Virus record (IMG/VR): IMGVR_UViG_3300030109_002360
Location: 1 to 37,655 of that record
DNA from: a virus
DNA length: 37,655 bases
Direction: 5' to 3' (one strand)
The number at the start of each line of letters is the position of its first letter. Position 1 is the stretch's first letter. Below, in pieces: positions 1-9,000 of the stretch. The notes under the pieces were generated by a model that worked only from the letters and a program-made list of their open reading frames with translations, was not told the origin of the DNA and searched no databases. A program made the position numbers and the translations under genes.

Positions 1-77
1 TCAGCATCTACAACTGTAATAGAACCACCAACTGATGTACCACCATCAAGTAAGTTAAGTTCAGATGCAGTAGAAGT
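1..77. repeat. 77-bp exact direct repeat, copy 1 (copy 2 at 36663-36739)
   Basis: Positions 1-77 are identical to 36663-36739 and diverge at position 78 (t versus a). If 37655 is joined to 1, the identity grows by one base. Both copies encode the same fibre segment, ending in LLDGGTSVGGSITVVDA. The window begins exactly at this repeat, which is what a circular assembly cut at a repeated k-mer would look like. Confidence 0.9.
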
Positions 78-2249
78 TACATTAGTGCCACCTATATCTA
101 AAGTAGTCATTGAAACTTCACCTGCGACAGTAAGAACTCCATCTGCCAATGTCATTAAGTCTGTATCATCAGTATGACCAATAGTTGCACCATTTGTGAT
201 TACGTTATCTACAGTAAGTGTTGTTAAGGTTCCAAGCGAAGTAATGTTGCTTTGTGCTGCTCCAGTTACTGTAGCTGCTGTACCACTTACGTTACCAGTT
301 ACATCACCTGTAATTGGACCTGCAAAGGCATCTGCTGTAACTGTGCCATCAAAGAAGGCATCTTTAAATTCAAGTGAGCTTGTACCTAAATCTATTTGGT
401 TATTAGTTGCAGGATATAATGCACCAGTATCAAGAGTTAATCTGTTAGCATTGTCTACTTTAAAATCAATTTCATTAGCAGTGCCAAAGTCTATTGCAGT
501 TTGTGCATCTTCACCTATTATTAAATCTGTAGCATGAATAGATGTAATACCTGTTTGAGCACCTGCAAGTAACACTGCAGTGCCTTCAACAGTTATTTGA
601 CCCGAACTTGCTCTAGCAATAGTAGTATCTGATGCGTGACCTAAATCTAATGTGCCTGCAACTTTAACACCTGCTGCAGCATCTAAGATTCTAAATCCTT
701 CAGCATCACCGTTGTCTGTAAATATAAGGTCTTTGCTATCTGTAGCTAACTTGACAGTAACATCGCCAGAACCACTTTCAGTAAGTCTTAATACTTCACT
801 GCCAGCATCAAAGAATTTAAATATACCTGTGTGTGCATCAAGTGTTATATCACCGTCAATATCTACTGTAAGATGTGCTGCTGCTGCAGAAGCATCATTA
901 GTATTTATTGAAAATGCACCGTTGGCTGCAACAACTAATGTTGCTGTATCACCAGAAGAACCAGTCATTGTGACTGTCTTACTATCTAAACCAATGTCAT
1001 CAACTGTCAAAGCAGTAAGTGTGCCTAAAGATGTAATATTAGTCTGACCTGCTACTTGAAGAACTCCGTCAGAGTTTGCAAAAGATGTTGAACCTAAAGT
1101 AAGAGCACCAGCAATAACTGCATTACCAGAACTATCTAAACTAAATTTAGTTGCTCCACCTACTGCAGCACCAGTGTCTATTTTAAATTTATCACTATCA
1201 TCGTCATCAACACCTACAGTCCATTCGTCTGTGCTGTTTATATCAAATGTAATTCTAGGGTCACCAGATGAACCAGCACCTATCTCAAGGTCTCCTGAGC
1301 CATCAAATGTAAGGTTAGCTTCTGCATCTAGTTCTGTTGTTGTAGAACCAACTGTTACTATTTCGTTTGCTGTAGCATTGTTTAGTGCAGTAACTGCACC
1401 TGATGCTGCTGCTGCCCATTTCATACCAGTAGCTTCACTGCTATCTGCAGTAAGTACATGGTCATTGCTTCCAACAGTTCTGATTGCCATTGAGCCAGTA
1501 CCAGAACCAGCAACAATTCCACCTTTGGCTATTGCTGAGATATCTGCCTCAATACCACCTACTTCGTGTTTGAAAGTACCATCGTTAGCAGTCATAGCTT
1601 GAACTGCTACTGGAGCACCAGAACCGTCTGCTACAACTATCTTACCGTCTGTAGCACCGACAAGTCCTGTACCACCATAAGCTAAACCTATTGCAGTACC
1701 GTTCCAAACACCTGTAGTTATTGTTCCAAGACTTGTAAGTGATGAAGATGTAACTCCACTACCTAAAGTGTTGTTAGAAAGAACTGTAGTGCCATTTACT
1801 TTAAATGTTTTACCACTGGCTATATCTACGTTTTCTGAAAAATCAAAATCGCCAGTAGCGTTTGTAAATGTAATTGTCTTATCAGAGGTACCTTTTATTG
1901 TTAGACCACCACCATCAGCATTAGAATCACTCGGAGAACCAACTTTGTTTAACTCCATGTTCTTGTCTTCAACCTGTATGGTTGCAACGTTTGCTGTGAT
2001 TGTGTCACCAGATACTGTTAGGTCACCACCAATTGTAATATCTTCTGCCCAAGCTAAACCTGTTGATGTGCTTGAGTCTGCAATAAGTATTTTATTGTTT
2101 GTACCTATTGCTAATTTGTCCCAAGTGCTTCCTGTGTAAACTAAAATATCACCTTTAGCCTCAGTTAAACTTGTAACGTCTGTATGAGATGCACCATCAA
2201 GTGTGTGCGTTCCCATCTTGCCAAGACTGGCACTTTTTACCCCTAACAT
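1..2249 (-). CDS. Tail fibre protein, N-terminal part (runs off the window at position 1)
   Basis: The frame opens at ATG 2249 (MLGVKSASLGKMGTHTLDG) and stays open to position 1, so about 749 residues are visible. The protein is low in Cys and rich in Thr, Ser, Gly, Ala and Asp. It has repeated beta-strand units such as TSLGTLTAL, DAHTGIF, LTVDIDGDI and STASELNLLDG, typical of trimeric phage fibre shafts. The start abuts the stop of the upstream gene (TAA at 2250-2252, directly followed by ATG). The last complete codons at the edge read V-D-A, and the split codon (positions 2, 1, then 37655) reads Asp if the molecule is circular. The frame then continues into the ORF ending at 35936, giving a 1322-residue fibre. 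Fibre identity is from composition and repeats; host-receptor binding is inferred. Confidence 0.82.
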   Translation of the reverse strand, partial: MLGVKSASLGKMGTHTLDGASHTDVTSLTEAKGDILVYTGSTWDKLAIGTNNKILIADSSTSTGLAWAEDITIGGDLTVSGDTITANVATIQVEDKNMELNKVGSPSDSNADGGGLTIKGTSDKTITFTNATGDFDFSENVDIASGKTFKVNGTTVLSNNTLGSGVTSSSLTSLGTITTGVWNGTAIGLAYGGTGLVGATDGKIVVADGSGAPVAVQAMTANDGTFKHEVGGIEADISAIAKGGIVAGSGTGSMAIRTVGSNDHVLTADSSEATGMKWAAAASGAVTALNNATANEIVTVGSTTTELDAEANLTFDGSGDLEIGAGSSGDPRITFDINSTDEWTVGVDDDDSDKFKIDTGAAVGGATKFSLDSSGNAVIAGALTLGSTSFANSDGVLQVAGQTNITSLGTLTALTVDDIGLDSKTVTMTGSSGDTATLVVAANGAFSINTNDASAAAAHLTVDIDGDITLDAHTGIFKFFDAGSEVLRLTESGSGDVTVKLATDSKDLIFTDNGDAEGFRILDAAAGVKVAGTLDLGHASDTTIARASSGQITVEGTAVLLAGAQTGITSIHATDLIIGEDAQTAIDFGTANEIDFKVDNANRLTLDTGALYPATNNQIDLGTSSLEFKDAFFDGTVTADAFAGPITGDVTGNVSGTAATVTGAAQSNITSLGTLTTLTVDNVITNGATIGHTDDTDLMTLADGVLTVAGEVSMTTLDIGGTNVTSTASELNLLDGGTSVGGSITVVDA
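551..735. repeat. Paralogous fibre-shaft segment (matches about 37090-37266)
   Basis: This stretch is nearly identical to the region from about 37090 to 37266. Both encode a unit running from an ILDAA/ILDNA-type segment through VKVAGTLDLGHAS, then LLAGAQTGI. The copies differ at scattered, mostly silent positions, so this is an older internal duplication within the fibre gene than the exact 77-bp repeat. Confidence 0.75.
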
Positions 2250-2627
2250 TTAATCCACCCCTGTGTTTACAAATAATTTAGTAGTTGAACCATCTGGCGT
2301 AGAAGAGTAAGTAACTCTTACTATGTAATACGGAAATGGGTCACTACAACATTCATAGCCTCCACTTGTTGCTGCTACTGTAAACGAACCTATCTGAACT
2401 GCAGTTGTGGAACCTACAGTTGAATCAGAAGCCTGACAACCGTATAAAGTTATCGTTGCAGTCTGATTACTTGCGTTGTTTACATGAATTGTTTGAACGG
2501 CTTTTCCACTAGCGTTAAATAAAAAATCATGATTGTCTGTATCGTCAGCCGTAAAACTCGTTTCTAAATAGAAAGGAATGGATGCAGTATGTATATTCAG
2601 ACTGTTATGTACTCTTTGTAATGTCAT
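2250..2627 (-). CDS. Small virion-associated protein, function unknown
   Basis: 125 residues, starting MTLQRVHNSLNIHTASIPF. It looks all-beta, with many Thr/Ser/Val strands and a Gly-Tyr-Glu-Cys-Cys turn in the C-terminal third. It lies between a 123-residue protein and the tail fibre, overlaps the upstream gene by 4 bases, and its stop is immediately followed by the fibre ATG. That arrangement suggests coupled translation in the virion operon. A head-tail, tail or fibre-base role is inferred only from position. Confidence 0.7.
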   Translation of the reverse strand: MTLQRVHNSLNIHTASIPFYLETSFTADDTDNHDFLFNASGKAVQTIHVNNASNQTATITLYGCQASDSTVGSTTAVQIGSFTVAATSGGYECCSDPFPYYIVRVTYSSTPDGSTTKLFVNTGVD

Positions 2628-2995
2628 TTGGCTCCTTCAAAATATAATTTACCAGTTGAAGATTCATTCCTCTTCTTCCAATATTGTTTCATCTCACGGA
2701 TGATTTTACCAATTTCTCTTCTTTCCTCTACAGTAGGTTTTCTCTTATGTTCTTTTGCTCTCATGTCTAAAAGCCATTTCTCATAAGCATTACCTGCTAA
2801 ATCTTCTATCTCTGCTTTACTGTGATTGTCATCTCCGATTACTCTCAGTTCAAACAGTTTACCAGTCACAGGGTCTTTCACCTTGAAATGATAAACCTTT
2901 GCACCTGTGTCTCCACCTAAGTCTACGACACGAGTTACAACTGAACCCTGTGGGGTCCAAAGTCCATCTATGTTTCCGTTATATTCTGTAACCAT
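2624..2995 (-). CDS. Conserved-looking virion operon protein, function unknown
   Basis: The frame is open from 3046, but I place the start at ATG 2995 (MVTEYNGNIDGLW) because the longer form would translate through a perfect 9-bp hairpin (3005-3040). The 123-residue product has a beta-rich N-terminal half (VVDLGGDTGAKVYHFKVKD) and a highly charged helical C-terminal half (KEHKRKPTVEERREIGKII). No ribosome-binding site is obvious before either start. It follows the capsid genes in the late unit. No family recognised. Confidence 0.68.
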   Translation of the reverse strand: MVTEYNGNIDGLWTPQGSVVTRVVDLGGDTGAKVYHFKVKDPVTGKLFELRVIGDDNHSKAEIEDLAGNAYEKWLLDMRAKEHKRKPTVEERREIGKIIREMKQYWKKRNESSTGKLYFEGAK

Positions 2996-3004
2996 AATTA
3001 GTGT

Positions 3005-3040
3005 AAGTGGGAGAACCGAAAGGAAACAATCCTCCCACTT
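3005..3040 (-). terminator. Intergenic hairpin after the putative head protein gene
   Basis: AAGTGGGAG (3005-3013) pairs perfectly with CTCCCACTT (3032-3040) across an 18-base loop. It lies 15 bases beyond the stop of the minus-strand gene ending at 3055 and just before the next start at 2995. There is no T-run after it in the minus direction, so a full intrinsic terminator is doubtful. It may be an attenuator or a 3'-end stabiliser that lowers expression beyond the capsid genes. Confidence 0.55.
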
Positions 3041-3054
3041 ATGCAATTAGATGT

Positions 3055-3792
3055 TTATTCTATGTTTGCTTTGATGAATGCGTATTCACCGGCAACACCT
3101 GCAAGTGGTCCGTTAACTGCAACTGGTGCTAAGTTATCAGTACCATCTTCATCGTACACCTCAACTGAACCATCAAGAGATGCGTTGTTAGATGTAACAA
3201 GTGGGCTACCTGCTGCTGGAGTGCCGTCAACTAAGGCTGCAGTCCAACCATTAACACATATCCATCCGTATGAACCTGATGCAATGTCAACTTGTGTCCA
3301 ACCAAGTGGAGCACTGTCAATTCCATTACCATCATGAATTTCAATGTCTTTGTATGGGTTTTCATAAAGTCCTACTTGCTGTGATGTAGTAATCGCAGTT
3401 ACTAAACCATCTTCTTCATCAAGTGTTATTACACAACCTGTTGCTGAAGATACAGCAGTATTACTTTTTACTTTGTACATATGACCTTCTTCTTCAACGT
3501 CATTGAAGATTATGTAGCCATCTTTGTATAAGTCTTCAGCAATTGTAAGAGAACCAGACAGTGTGATTGTTGTATCACCTACTGAACCTGCTGCAACAGC
3601 CAAGTCAACTTGGTGTGCATCAGTTCCGTCTTTACCCATGGTCAATAGACCTGCAGTAATAGCTTCACCTGCTTCTACATATCTGAATACTCTATCTTGG
3701 ATAATCATTTTTGTTCCAAGTTTGTGCTTTTGTGATGTGGAAGTTTGCTTCTCCCATCCCGGCTTACCGGAAATCATTTGTGGAAACGACAT
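3055..3792 (-). CDS. Putative head (decoration or accessory capsid) protein
   Basis: 245 residues, starting MSFPQMISGKPGWEKQTSTS. The N-terminal third resembles small capsid-associated proteins (HKLGTKMIIQDRVFRYVEAGEAI), followed by a beta-rich body with many Asp, Gly and Val residues. It lies two genes after the major capsid gene, and its start shares one base with the stop of the preceding gene. A decoration or virion surface role is inferred from position and composition; an abundant head protein is the likeliest alternative. Confidence 0.6.
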   Translation of the reverse strand: MSFPQMISGKPGWEKQTSTSQKHKLGTKMIIQDRVFRYVEAGEAITAGLLTMGKDGTDAHQVDLAVAAGSVGDTTITLSGSLTIAEDLYKDGYIIFNDVEEEGHMYKVKSNTAVSSATGCVITLDEEDGLVTAITTSQQVGLYENPYKDIEIHDGNGIDSAPLGWTQVDIASGSYGWICVNGWTAALVDGTPAAGSPLVTSNNASLDGSVEVYDEDGTDNLAPVAVNGPLAGVAGEYAFIKANIE

Positions 3793-4178
3793 TAAATTGC
3801 CTCCTGTTTTTCCTCGGGTTTATTGTACACCCCGTCATCAACCGATGTTTGTTTATTTGTAGAAGAGGCAGGAACTCGGTCAATGGTTACATCCTCTGCC
3901 TCTTCTTTTTTTCTTTTATAACTACAATGATTGCATTCACAATCGGTAGTAGGTGGATAAGAGTACGCACCTTTACGAGCCATCTTAAGTAAGTAGTCAG
4001 GTGTCCCCGGTACATTCTTAATCACTGTGCCTTTCTTAAAACCTACTTCTCCAGTCACAGTCTTTTTATCGATGTGCCAGTATAAATCTGTTTTGTTTTG
4101 CCAGTTATCAATCATGTCCCAAGCATAGCCCGAAGCTACTAACTCTTGTCTCTTTTCTGCACGTTCTCTAGTATCCAT
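3792..4178 (-). CDS. Small late protein with a Cys cluster, unknown
   Basis: 128 residues. It begins MDTRERAEKRQELVASGYAWDMI, has a central basic region, then a CECNHCSYK segment (Cys at about residues 80, 82 and 85 with a nearby His) that could hold a metal ion. The tail is hydrophilic and probably disordered. It sits between the major capsid gene and the head protein gene, 14 bases after the former, and overlaps the latter by one base. The role in head assembly is unknown. Confidence 0.62.
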   Translation of the reverse strand: MDTRERAEKRQELVASGYAWDMIDNWQNKTDLYWHIDKKTVTGEVGFKKGTVIKNVPGTPDYLLKMARKGAYSYPPTTDCECNHCSYKRKKEEAEDVTIDRVPASSTNKQTSVDDGVYNKPEEKQEAI

Positions 4179-4192
4179 TTATTCTCCTAATG

Positions 4193-5059
4193 TTATGCAG
4201 AAGTTCCCGGTGCTTGAGCATCAAATGTCAAAGGTGCACCCTTTGTATCGTCAATTTCAAACACACCGTAGTCTGCAGTAATTATTATTTCAGTTGCTCT
4301 CATTGAAGCATCTCTTTGTCTTTCAGTTCTAGTGTCTACTGATTTAAGTACACCTAGTGCTGATTTATCTGCAATAACTCCAACTGCATTATTTCCACTT
4401 ATTGCTAAGTTTCCATCTTCAAAGATTGGAACACCGTTTAGTGGTCTAATGTTTGAAAAGAAGTTGTTTAGCAAGTCAGTTGCAAATCCATCCGGAATAC
4501 CGGCTGCTGCACCTGTTGCTGTTACTGCTGTGTTTGCAATGTCAAAGGTTGCAAAAGGGTGTTGCAAGATGTAAATCTGCGAACCAAACTTTTGTCCTTT
4601 AGCATTTGCGATTGCACCTGCTACGTTTGCAAGACTCATCGCTACAGAACCACCAAAGGTAGTTCCATCGTTTAGTCCTGAGTACAATGCGTGGACATCA
4701 GTGTCTTTTTTTCTTGCCATTGCATCACCAAGCTGTCTACCTACAATTGAAAAAATGTTGTTTGCAGATTGCCTGATTAGTTTGTCTGTAAGAATTACTT
4801 TTGCTCCGACTTCTGAAGCAGTAAGGTCTACAGTTGTCATTCCGATTTCTTCGTCATCAACAATGTCGAATCCGTCTTGTAAATCAGAAATAGTCATTTG
4901 ACCTACTTTTGGCACAGTTACCTGTTTAGCCCCTTTTGGCAAATTCATTTGCTCAATCAAAGCCATAGCAGGAGCATTGTGCTCTTCAGTAAACCTAGCA
5001 GCAGTAATTATTATGTTCTGGGCATTTTCTAAATTCCCAGTAGTTGCTGTGGTTGCCAT
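4193..5059 (-). CDS. Major capsid protein
   Basis: 288 residues, the usual size for a small HK97-fold capsid protein without a delta domain. The sequence shows the expected order: N-arm (ARFTEEHNAPAMALIEQMNL), a short beta segment (VTVPKVGQMTISDLQDG), a helix with ILTDKLIRQSANNIFSIVG, and a C-terminal domain with RPLNGVPIFEDGNL and ERQRDASMRATEIIITADYG. It lies directly after the scaffold gene, 13 bases downstream, as in most podovirus-like genomes. The capsid call rests on these segments plus the portal-scaffold-capsid order. Confidence 0.88.
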   Translation of the reverse strand: MATTATTGNLENAQNIIITAARFTEEHNAPAMALIEQMNLPKGAKQVTVPKVGQMTISDLQDGFDIVDDEEIGMTTVDLTASEVGAKVILTDKLIRQSANNIFSIVGRQLGDAMARKKDTDVHALYSGLNDGTTFGGSVAMSLANVAGAIANAKGQKFGSQIYILQHPFATFDIANTAVTATGAAAGIPDGFATDLLNNFFSNIRPLNGVPIFEDGNLAISGNNAVGVIADKSALGVLKSVDTRTERQRDASMRATEIIITADYGVFEIDDTKGAPLTFDAQAPGTSA

Positions 5060-5072
5060 AGTTGTTTATCTC

Positions 5073-5966
5073 CTATATGTCACCGGAAGCTACTCTTCTT
5101 GCATATTCAACGACCTTTGGGTCATTGTCGCCTTGCAAGTAGCGTTCCATTAAAGTTTTCTCATTTAATGGTGCTGCAGGCGAAGGCTGTCCTGACTGAA
5201 GTTCCTGCGAAGGTCCCGAACTCGGTACCTTGTTCTGCTGAGTTTCTAAAACTCGCTGTTGCTGGACTGTTAAGTCAGCGATACTTTCAGCCATTGACTG
5301 CATTGCATTTGGGTCGACAGTTGACATTAACACATCATAAGCTGTGGTCTTGCCTACTTTCTGTTCGGGCTTAATACCCTTTTCCAAAAGCAATTGCCTT
5401 GCCGTTGCTACCTTTGCAGTATGTTCTGATGATTGAGATAATTGCTGCTGTTGTGCAAGCAGTCTATCTTTCTCCTGCTGTATCTGAAGCATTTGCCTCT
5501 CTTGTGATGCAGCTTGTGTAGAAAGTTGTTGTGCCTGCTCAGGAGCATATCCTTGCATCTCATACTGCTGTTGAACTTCTCTCCTCTTAGCTTCTATCGT
5601 TGCTTCTGATTGACTCAGTTGCAACTGTGCCTGCAAGTCTTGTTGGGACTTTTGCAAGTCTGCTATTTGTTTATCGTAAGATGATTGTGCTTTCCTCCAT
5701 TCATCTTGCGAATAAGAACGAGAGTTTTCAACACTCGTTGTTGGCTCAACGCTTTGAGGTAGTTCTGCACCGGCTGATTCGGGCTCTGAAGTTCCTGTAG
5801 GTTCTGCTTGCTCTGCTCCATTTTGTATTAATCCTTGTTGCTGTAGTTGTTCGTTCACAGCAGGGTCAGTATTGTCTACAATTCCTGAAGTAGATTCAGC
5901 AGGCTCAGAAAGTTCTGGCTGCGAGTCAGGAGATGTTGAATTCTCAGGTTGTTTGTCTGTTACCAT
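5073..5966 (-). CDS. Capsid assembly scaffolding protein
   Basis: 297 residues, acidic and very rich in Gln, Glu and Ser. A disordered N-terminal third (about residues 1-85) is followed by a long Gln-rich coiled coil (about 90-180, e.g. QDLQAQLQLSQSEATIEAKR), and the C-terminal end (NEKTLMERYLQGDNDPKV) resembles the capsid-binding end of scaffold proteins. It lies immediately before the major capsid gene. Scaffolds guide prohead assembly and leave before DNA packaging. Confidence 0.85.
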   Translation of the reverse strand: MVTDKQPENSTSPDSQPELSEPAESTSGIVDNTDPAVNEQLQQQGLIQNGAEQAEPTGTSEPESAGAELPQSVEPTTSVENSRSYSQDEWRKAQSSYDKQIADLQKSQQDLQAQLQLSQSEATIEAKRREVQQQYEMQGYAPEQAQQLSTQAASQERQMLQIQQEKDRLLAQQQQLSQSSEHTAKVATARQLLLEKGIKPEQKVGKTTAYDVLMSTVDPNAMQSMAESIADLTVQQQRVLETQQNKVPSSGPSQELQSGQPSPAAPLNEKTLMERYLQGDNDPKVVEYARRVASGDI

Positions 5967-6012
5967 TACAACTCCTAAAATATTTAATTTTAATTACATT
6001 GTATACTAATTT

Positions 6013-9000
6013 TTATTTATTATTCAATCGTTCAAATGCTTTGTCATATTCTTCTTGAAGATTGTAATTAAGTCTTTCATTCAAAAGTTTTTCTCTTGCT
6101 CTAATAGAATCAATAATTTTTTGTTGATGAGATGCTGGAAGTAAATCAAATATTTTTCTTGGAATCAATGCTTCAAAGAATAAACTATTTGCAGCAACAA
6201 ACTCTTTTTGTTCTGTTGTCCAATTTGCTCTTATTGCAGTTTTAATCCTGTCGTATTCATTCCAGTTTATAAGTCTTGTTGGGTTTCCTTGTGCATCTTT
6301 AAGTTGCACACCGTCTGTATCCATAATTTCTCTATGTTGTCTTAAAGCTGTTTTCTGTGCTTCGTTACCATAACTATATTCAGTTACATCGTAATCTTCT
6401 CTGTCTTGTTCATCCCAACCATAAGTAATTCTTCCTGCAACATCTTGTCCTGCAAACTTATAATCTCTTCTGCTAAAATAATCATTTACTACTTCTGCTC
6501 TGTTTTTATCACCGTTTGTGTATGCTATTAATAATGCGTTCATTTCGTTTTGAAAATCTTGCTCAAGTTTTAAACTTGTAGGTATTTCTCTATTTACTCT
6601 ATCGTCAGAATAATACATAGTAGTAACAAATTTTTGCTCAAACGGATAAAGTTCTGTATATTCTTTTTTAAATAAATCTAAAGCAATATCATTTTTGTTT
6701 ACATAAGTCGATGACATTACACCTATAGTGTCAGCACTACCACCTAAAGCAGCACGAGGACCACTTTGTAATATTTCATAAGCCTCTATTGTTTCTAAAA
6801 TATTTAAAGGCAAAAGATATTTTTTTGCTACTCTTGATTGTCTTTCTAAAATATTTTCATCAAAAGCTATAGGATTGTATTCTTCCCAATTTATTTCATT
6901 ACCATAATAATCTTTACCTGTAATTCCTTCTTTTATCATTGAAACTGCAGGATTTTGCAAACTAGATAATTTATTTAATAACGTTGCTGACAACTCTTTA
7001 TCATACGGAATACCTGTTGATGCTTTTGATTGTAATGGTGAAATTGACTCAATAATATCAAATGCTAAATCACCATAAGAAAAAGCACCTGTATCAAAAT
7101 CAAAACTTTGTTCATCAACTCTGATTTTACCTTTTAAAGTATCTACCTTTACTCTATTTTCTTTTTCTCCAACTAGCTTTGCAAGACCTAAAATTGTACC
7201 AAGAAAAAGCATAAACTTAGCCCTGTCCTTCTTAATAACATTCCCAATAGGACCTCTTCCTAACAAAGCCTTGTGTGGAATCATTCCAACAAAAGGAAAA
7301 ATTATTCTTGATGTTTGCAATCTGTATGAAAATAATATTCTATTCATAAATCCAACAGCTTTATCACCACCCCATTTTGGTCCTCTACCTGTAGACCAAT
7401 TTACATATTTAGCAATGTCTGCAATTAAGTCTTTGTCCATTGGTACGCCATGTTCTTTCATTTGTTTCATTATAGAGTCTCCAACTTCTGCTCTAAGTGC
7501 ACTTAAAAAACCTGAATGAAATCTATTACTTGCCCGTACTATTGGTCCGTATATTGTAAAGGTTGGCAGTTTTTCAGTAAGGCTTGGCAAAAATCCTTCT
7601 TCTCTATCAACTAATCTTGCACTTGTAGTGTCAGTAACTTCCATACCACCTTCAACCAATTCTCTTACATTTGGTCTTGAATATAATCTTTTTAGTTTTA
7701 AATCTAATGCTCTTGGGTCAAGTAACAACTCAAACATTGGTCTAAATGCCTCACCAAGACCAATTTTAATTGCTTTAACTGTTGTTTTAGGTCTTGTCAT
7801 TAAAAAGTATCCACCTTGTAATGCTATTGCAGACAAGTCAAAAGTTGCTTTTAAAACTCTTGGTATTGCCCATAATTGGTCTAATGTTTGGATTAAATTA
7901 AATTGTTTACTCTTAATAGTTCTGCCAGCAACAGTAAAGCTAGGTGTAGTAAAAGTAGTTTTTAAACCACTCCTTTGTAATTTAATTAATTCATTAACTA
8001 ATTCATTACCAAATGCTTTTTTTAATATATTTATTTCTTCTGCATTAGGTATTTTGCCTTCTAATCCAAATCTTGGTGCTTCTAAAATTTCTTGTTCTGA
8101 TGCCCCAAATCCATCTTTTATTTTTTGTGTTTTATATTTTCCCTTATATTTTGGGTCACCCATTAATTTTATTAAAGCATTAATAGCTTTTTGTTTATCA
8201 AGATTATTTAAAATATTTGTATCGATAGCTTTTAGTAACTCATCGACATCTTCAATTTTAAAAAAACTTGTTTCTTCAACACTGTATTTAGTGTTACTTA
8301 AACCAGTTAACAATTGTTTGTATAACGGAGTACCTTCTCTAGGTATTATTGTTTTGTAAGTAGGCAAGTTTGCTTTATTAGGATTAAAAGTTACTGTAGT
8401 TGTTGGTCCTTGATTCATCTTATTAATTTTTTTGTTATGTTCATTTACAGCACTCCTTGCTTCAGCATCTGCCTCTCTAGGTATGCGACCTTCATCTATG
8501 TTTTCATTATAAACTCTTGAATATATTTCTTCTGCTTCTATTTGTTGTGCTTTTTTTCTTGCTGCAAACTCTGCTGCACTTTGTGCATCACCTGTTTTTA
8601 CAGCAATAATTAATTTATCAATTATTTCTTGTTGTCTACCATTTAAAACAGTTGTTTGTTTATTTGCATCTGGGTCCCATTGCGTAACATTTTTATATAC
8701 TCTGTGTACTCTGCCATTGCTTTCAAATACTCTAGCAAGTCTACCTTTGTTGCTTGAATTAACTTTTTCATCGTACTCAACATCTAAAGATTTTATTTTA
8801 TTTTTTTTCTGCGTATTAACATTATTTAAAGTATCTACCAGTTGCTGTGCCTCATATTTTTTTGGGTCATTGTTATTTAAAACTTCAGTTATTTTATCTA
8901 CTCTTTTTCTGTTATATGTTCCTAATAATTTTTCATATAAAAATTCTTTTTGTTTTTGTGTTATTGGTGTCTTTGTTACTTGATTTAAATATGAATCTAC

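Noticed and set aside
196-2139. Several plus-strand ORFs under the tail fibre gene
   Set aside because: They are Ser/Val/Pro/Ala-rich mirror images of the fibre repeats with no starts or operon context.
2996-3046. N-terminal extension MHKWEDCFLSVLPLTL on the 2624 gene
   Set aside because: It would be translated through a perfect 9-bp intergenic hairpin, and the hydrophobic stretch is encoded by the hairpin arm and loop, so I prefer the internal ATG at 2995.
7628-8359. Plus-strand ORF of 243 codons inside the 1321-residue gene
   Set aside because: It is an antisense shadow of a long, coherent minus-strand gene. It has no ribosome site, and its Ser/Leu/Asn-rich product is typical of reverse-frame AT-rich coding DNA.
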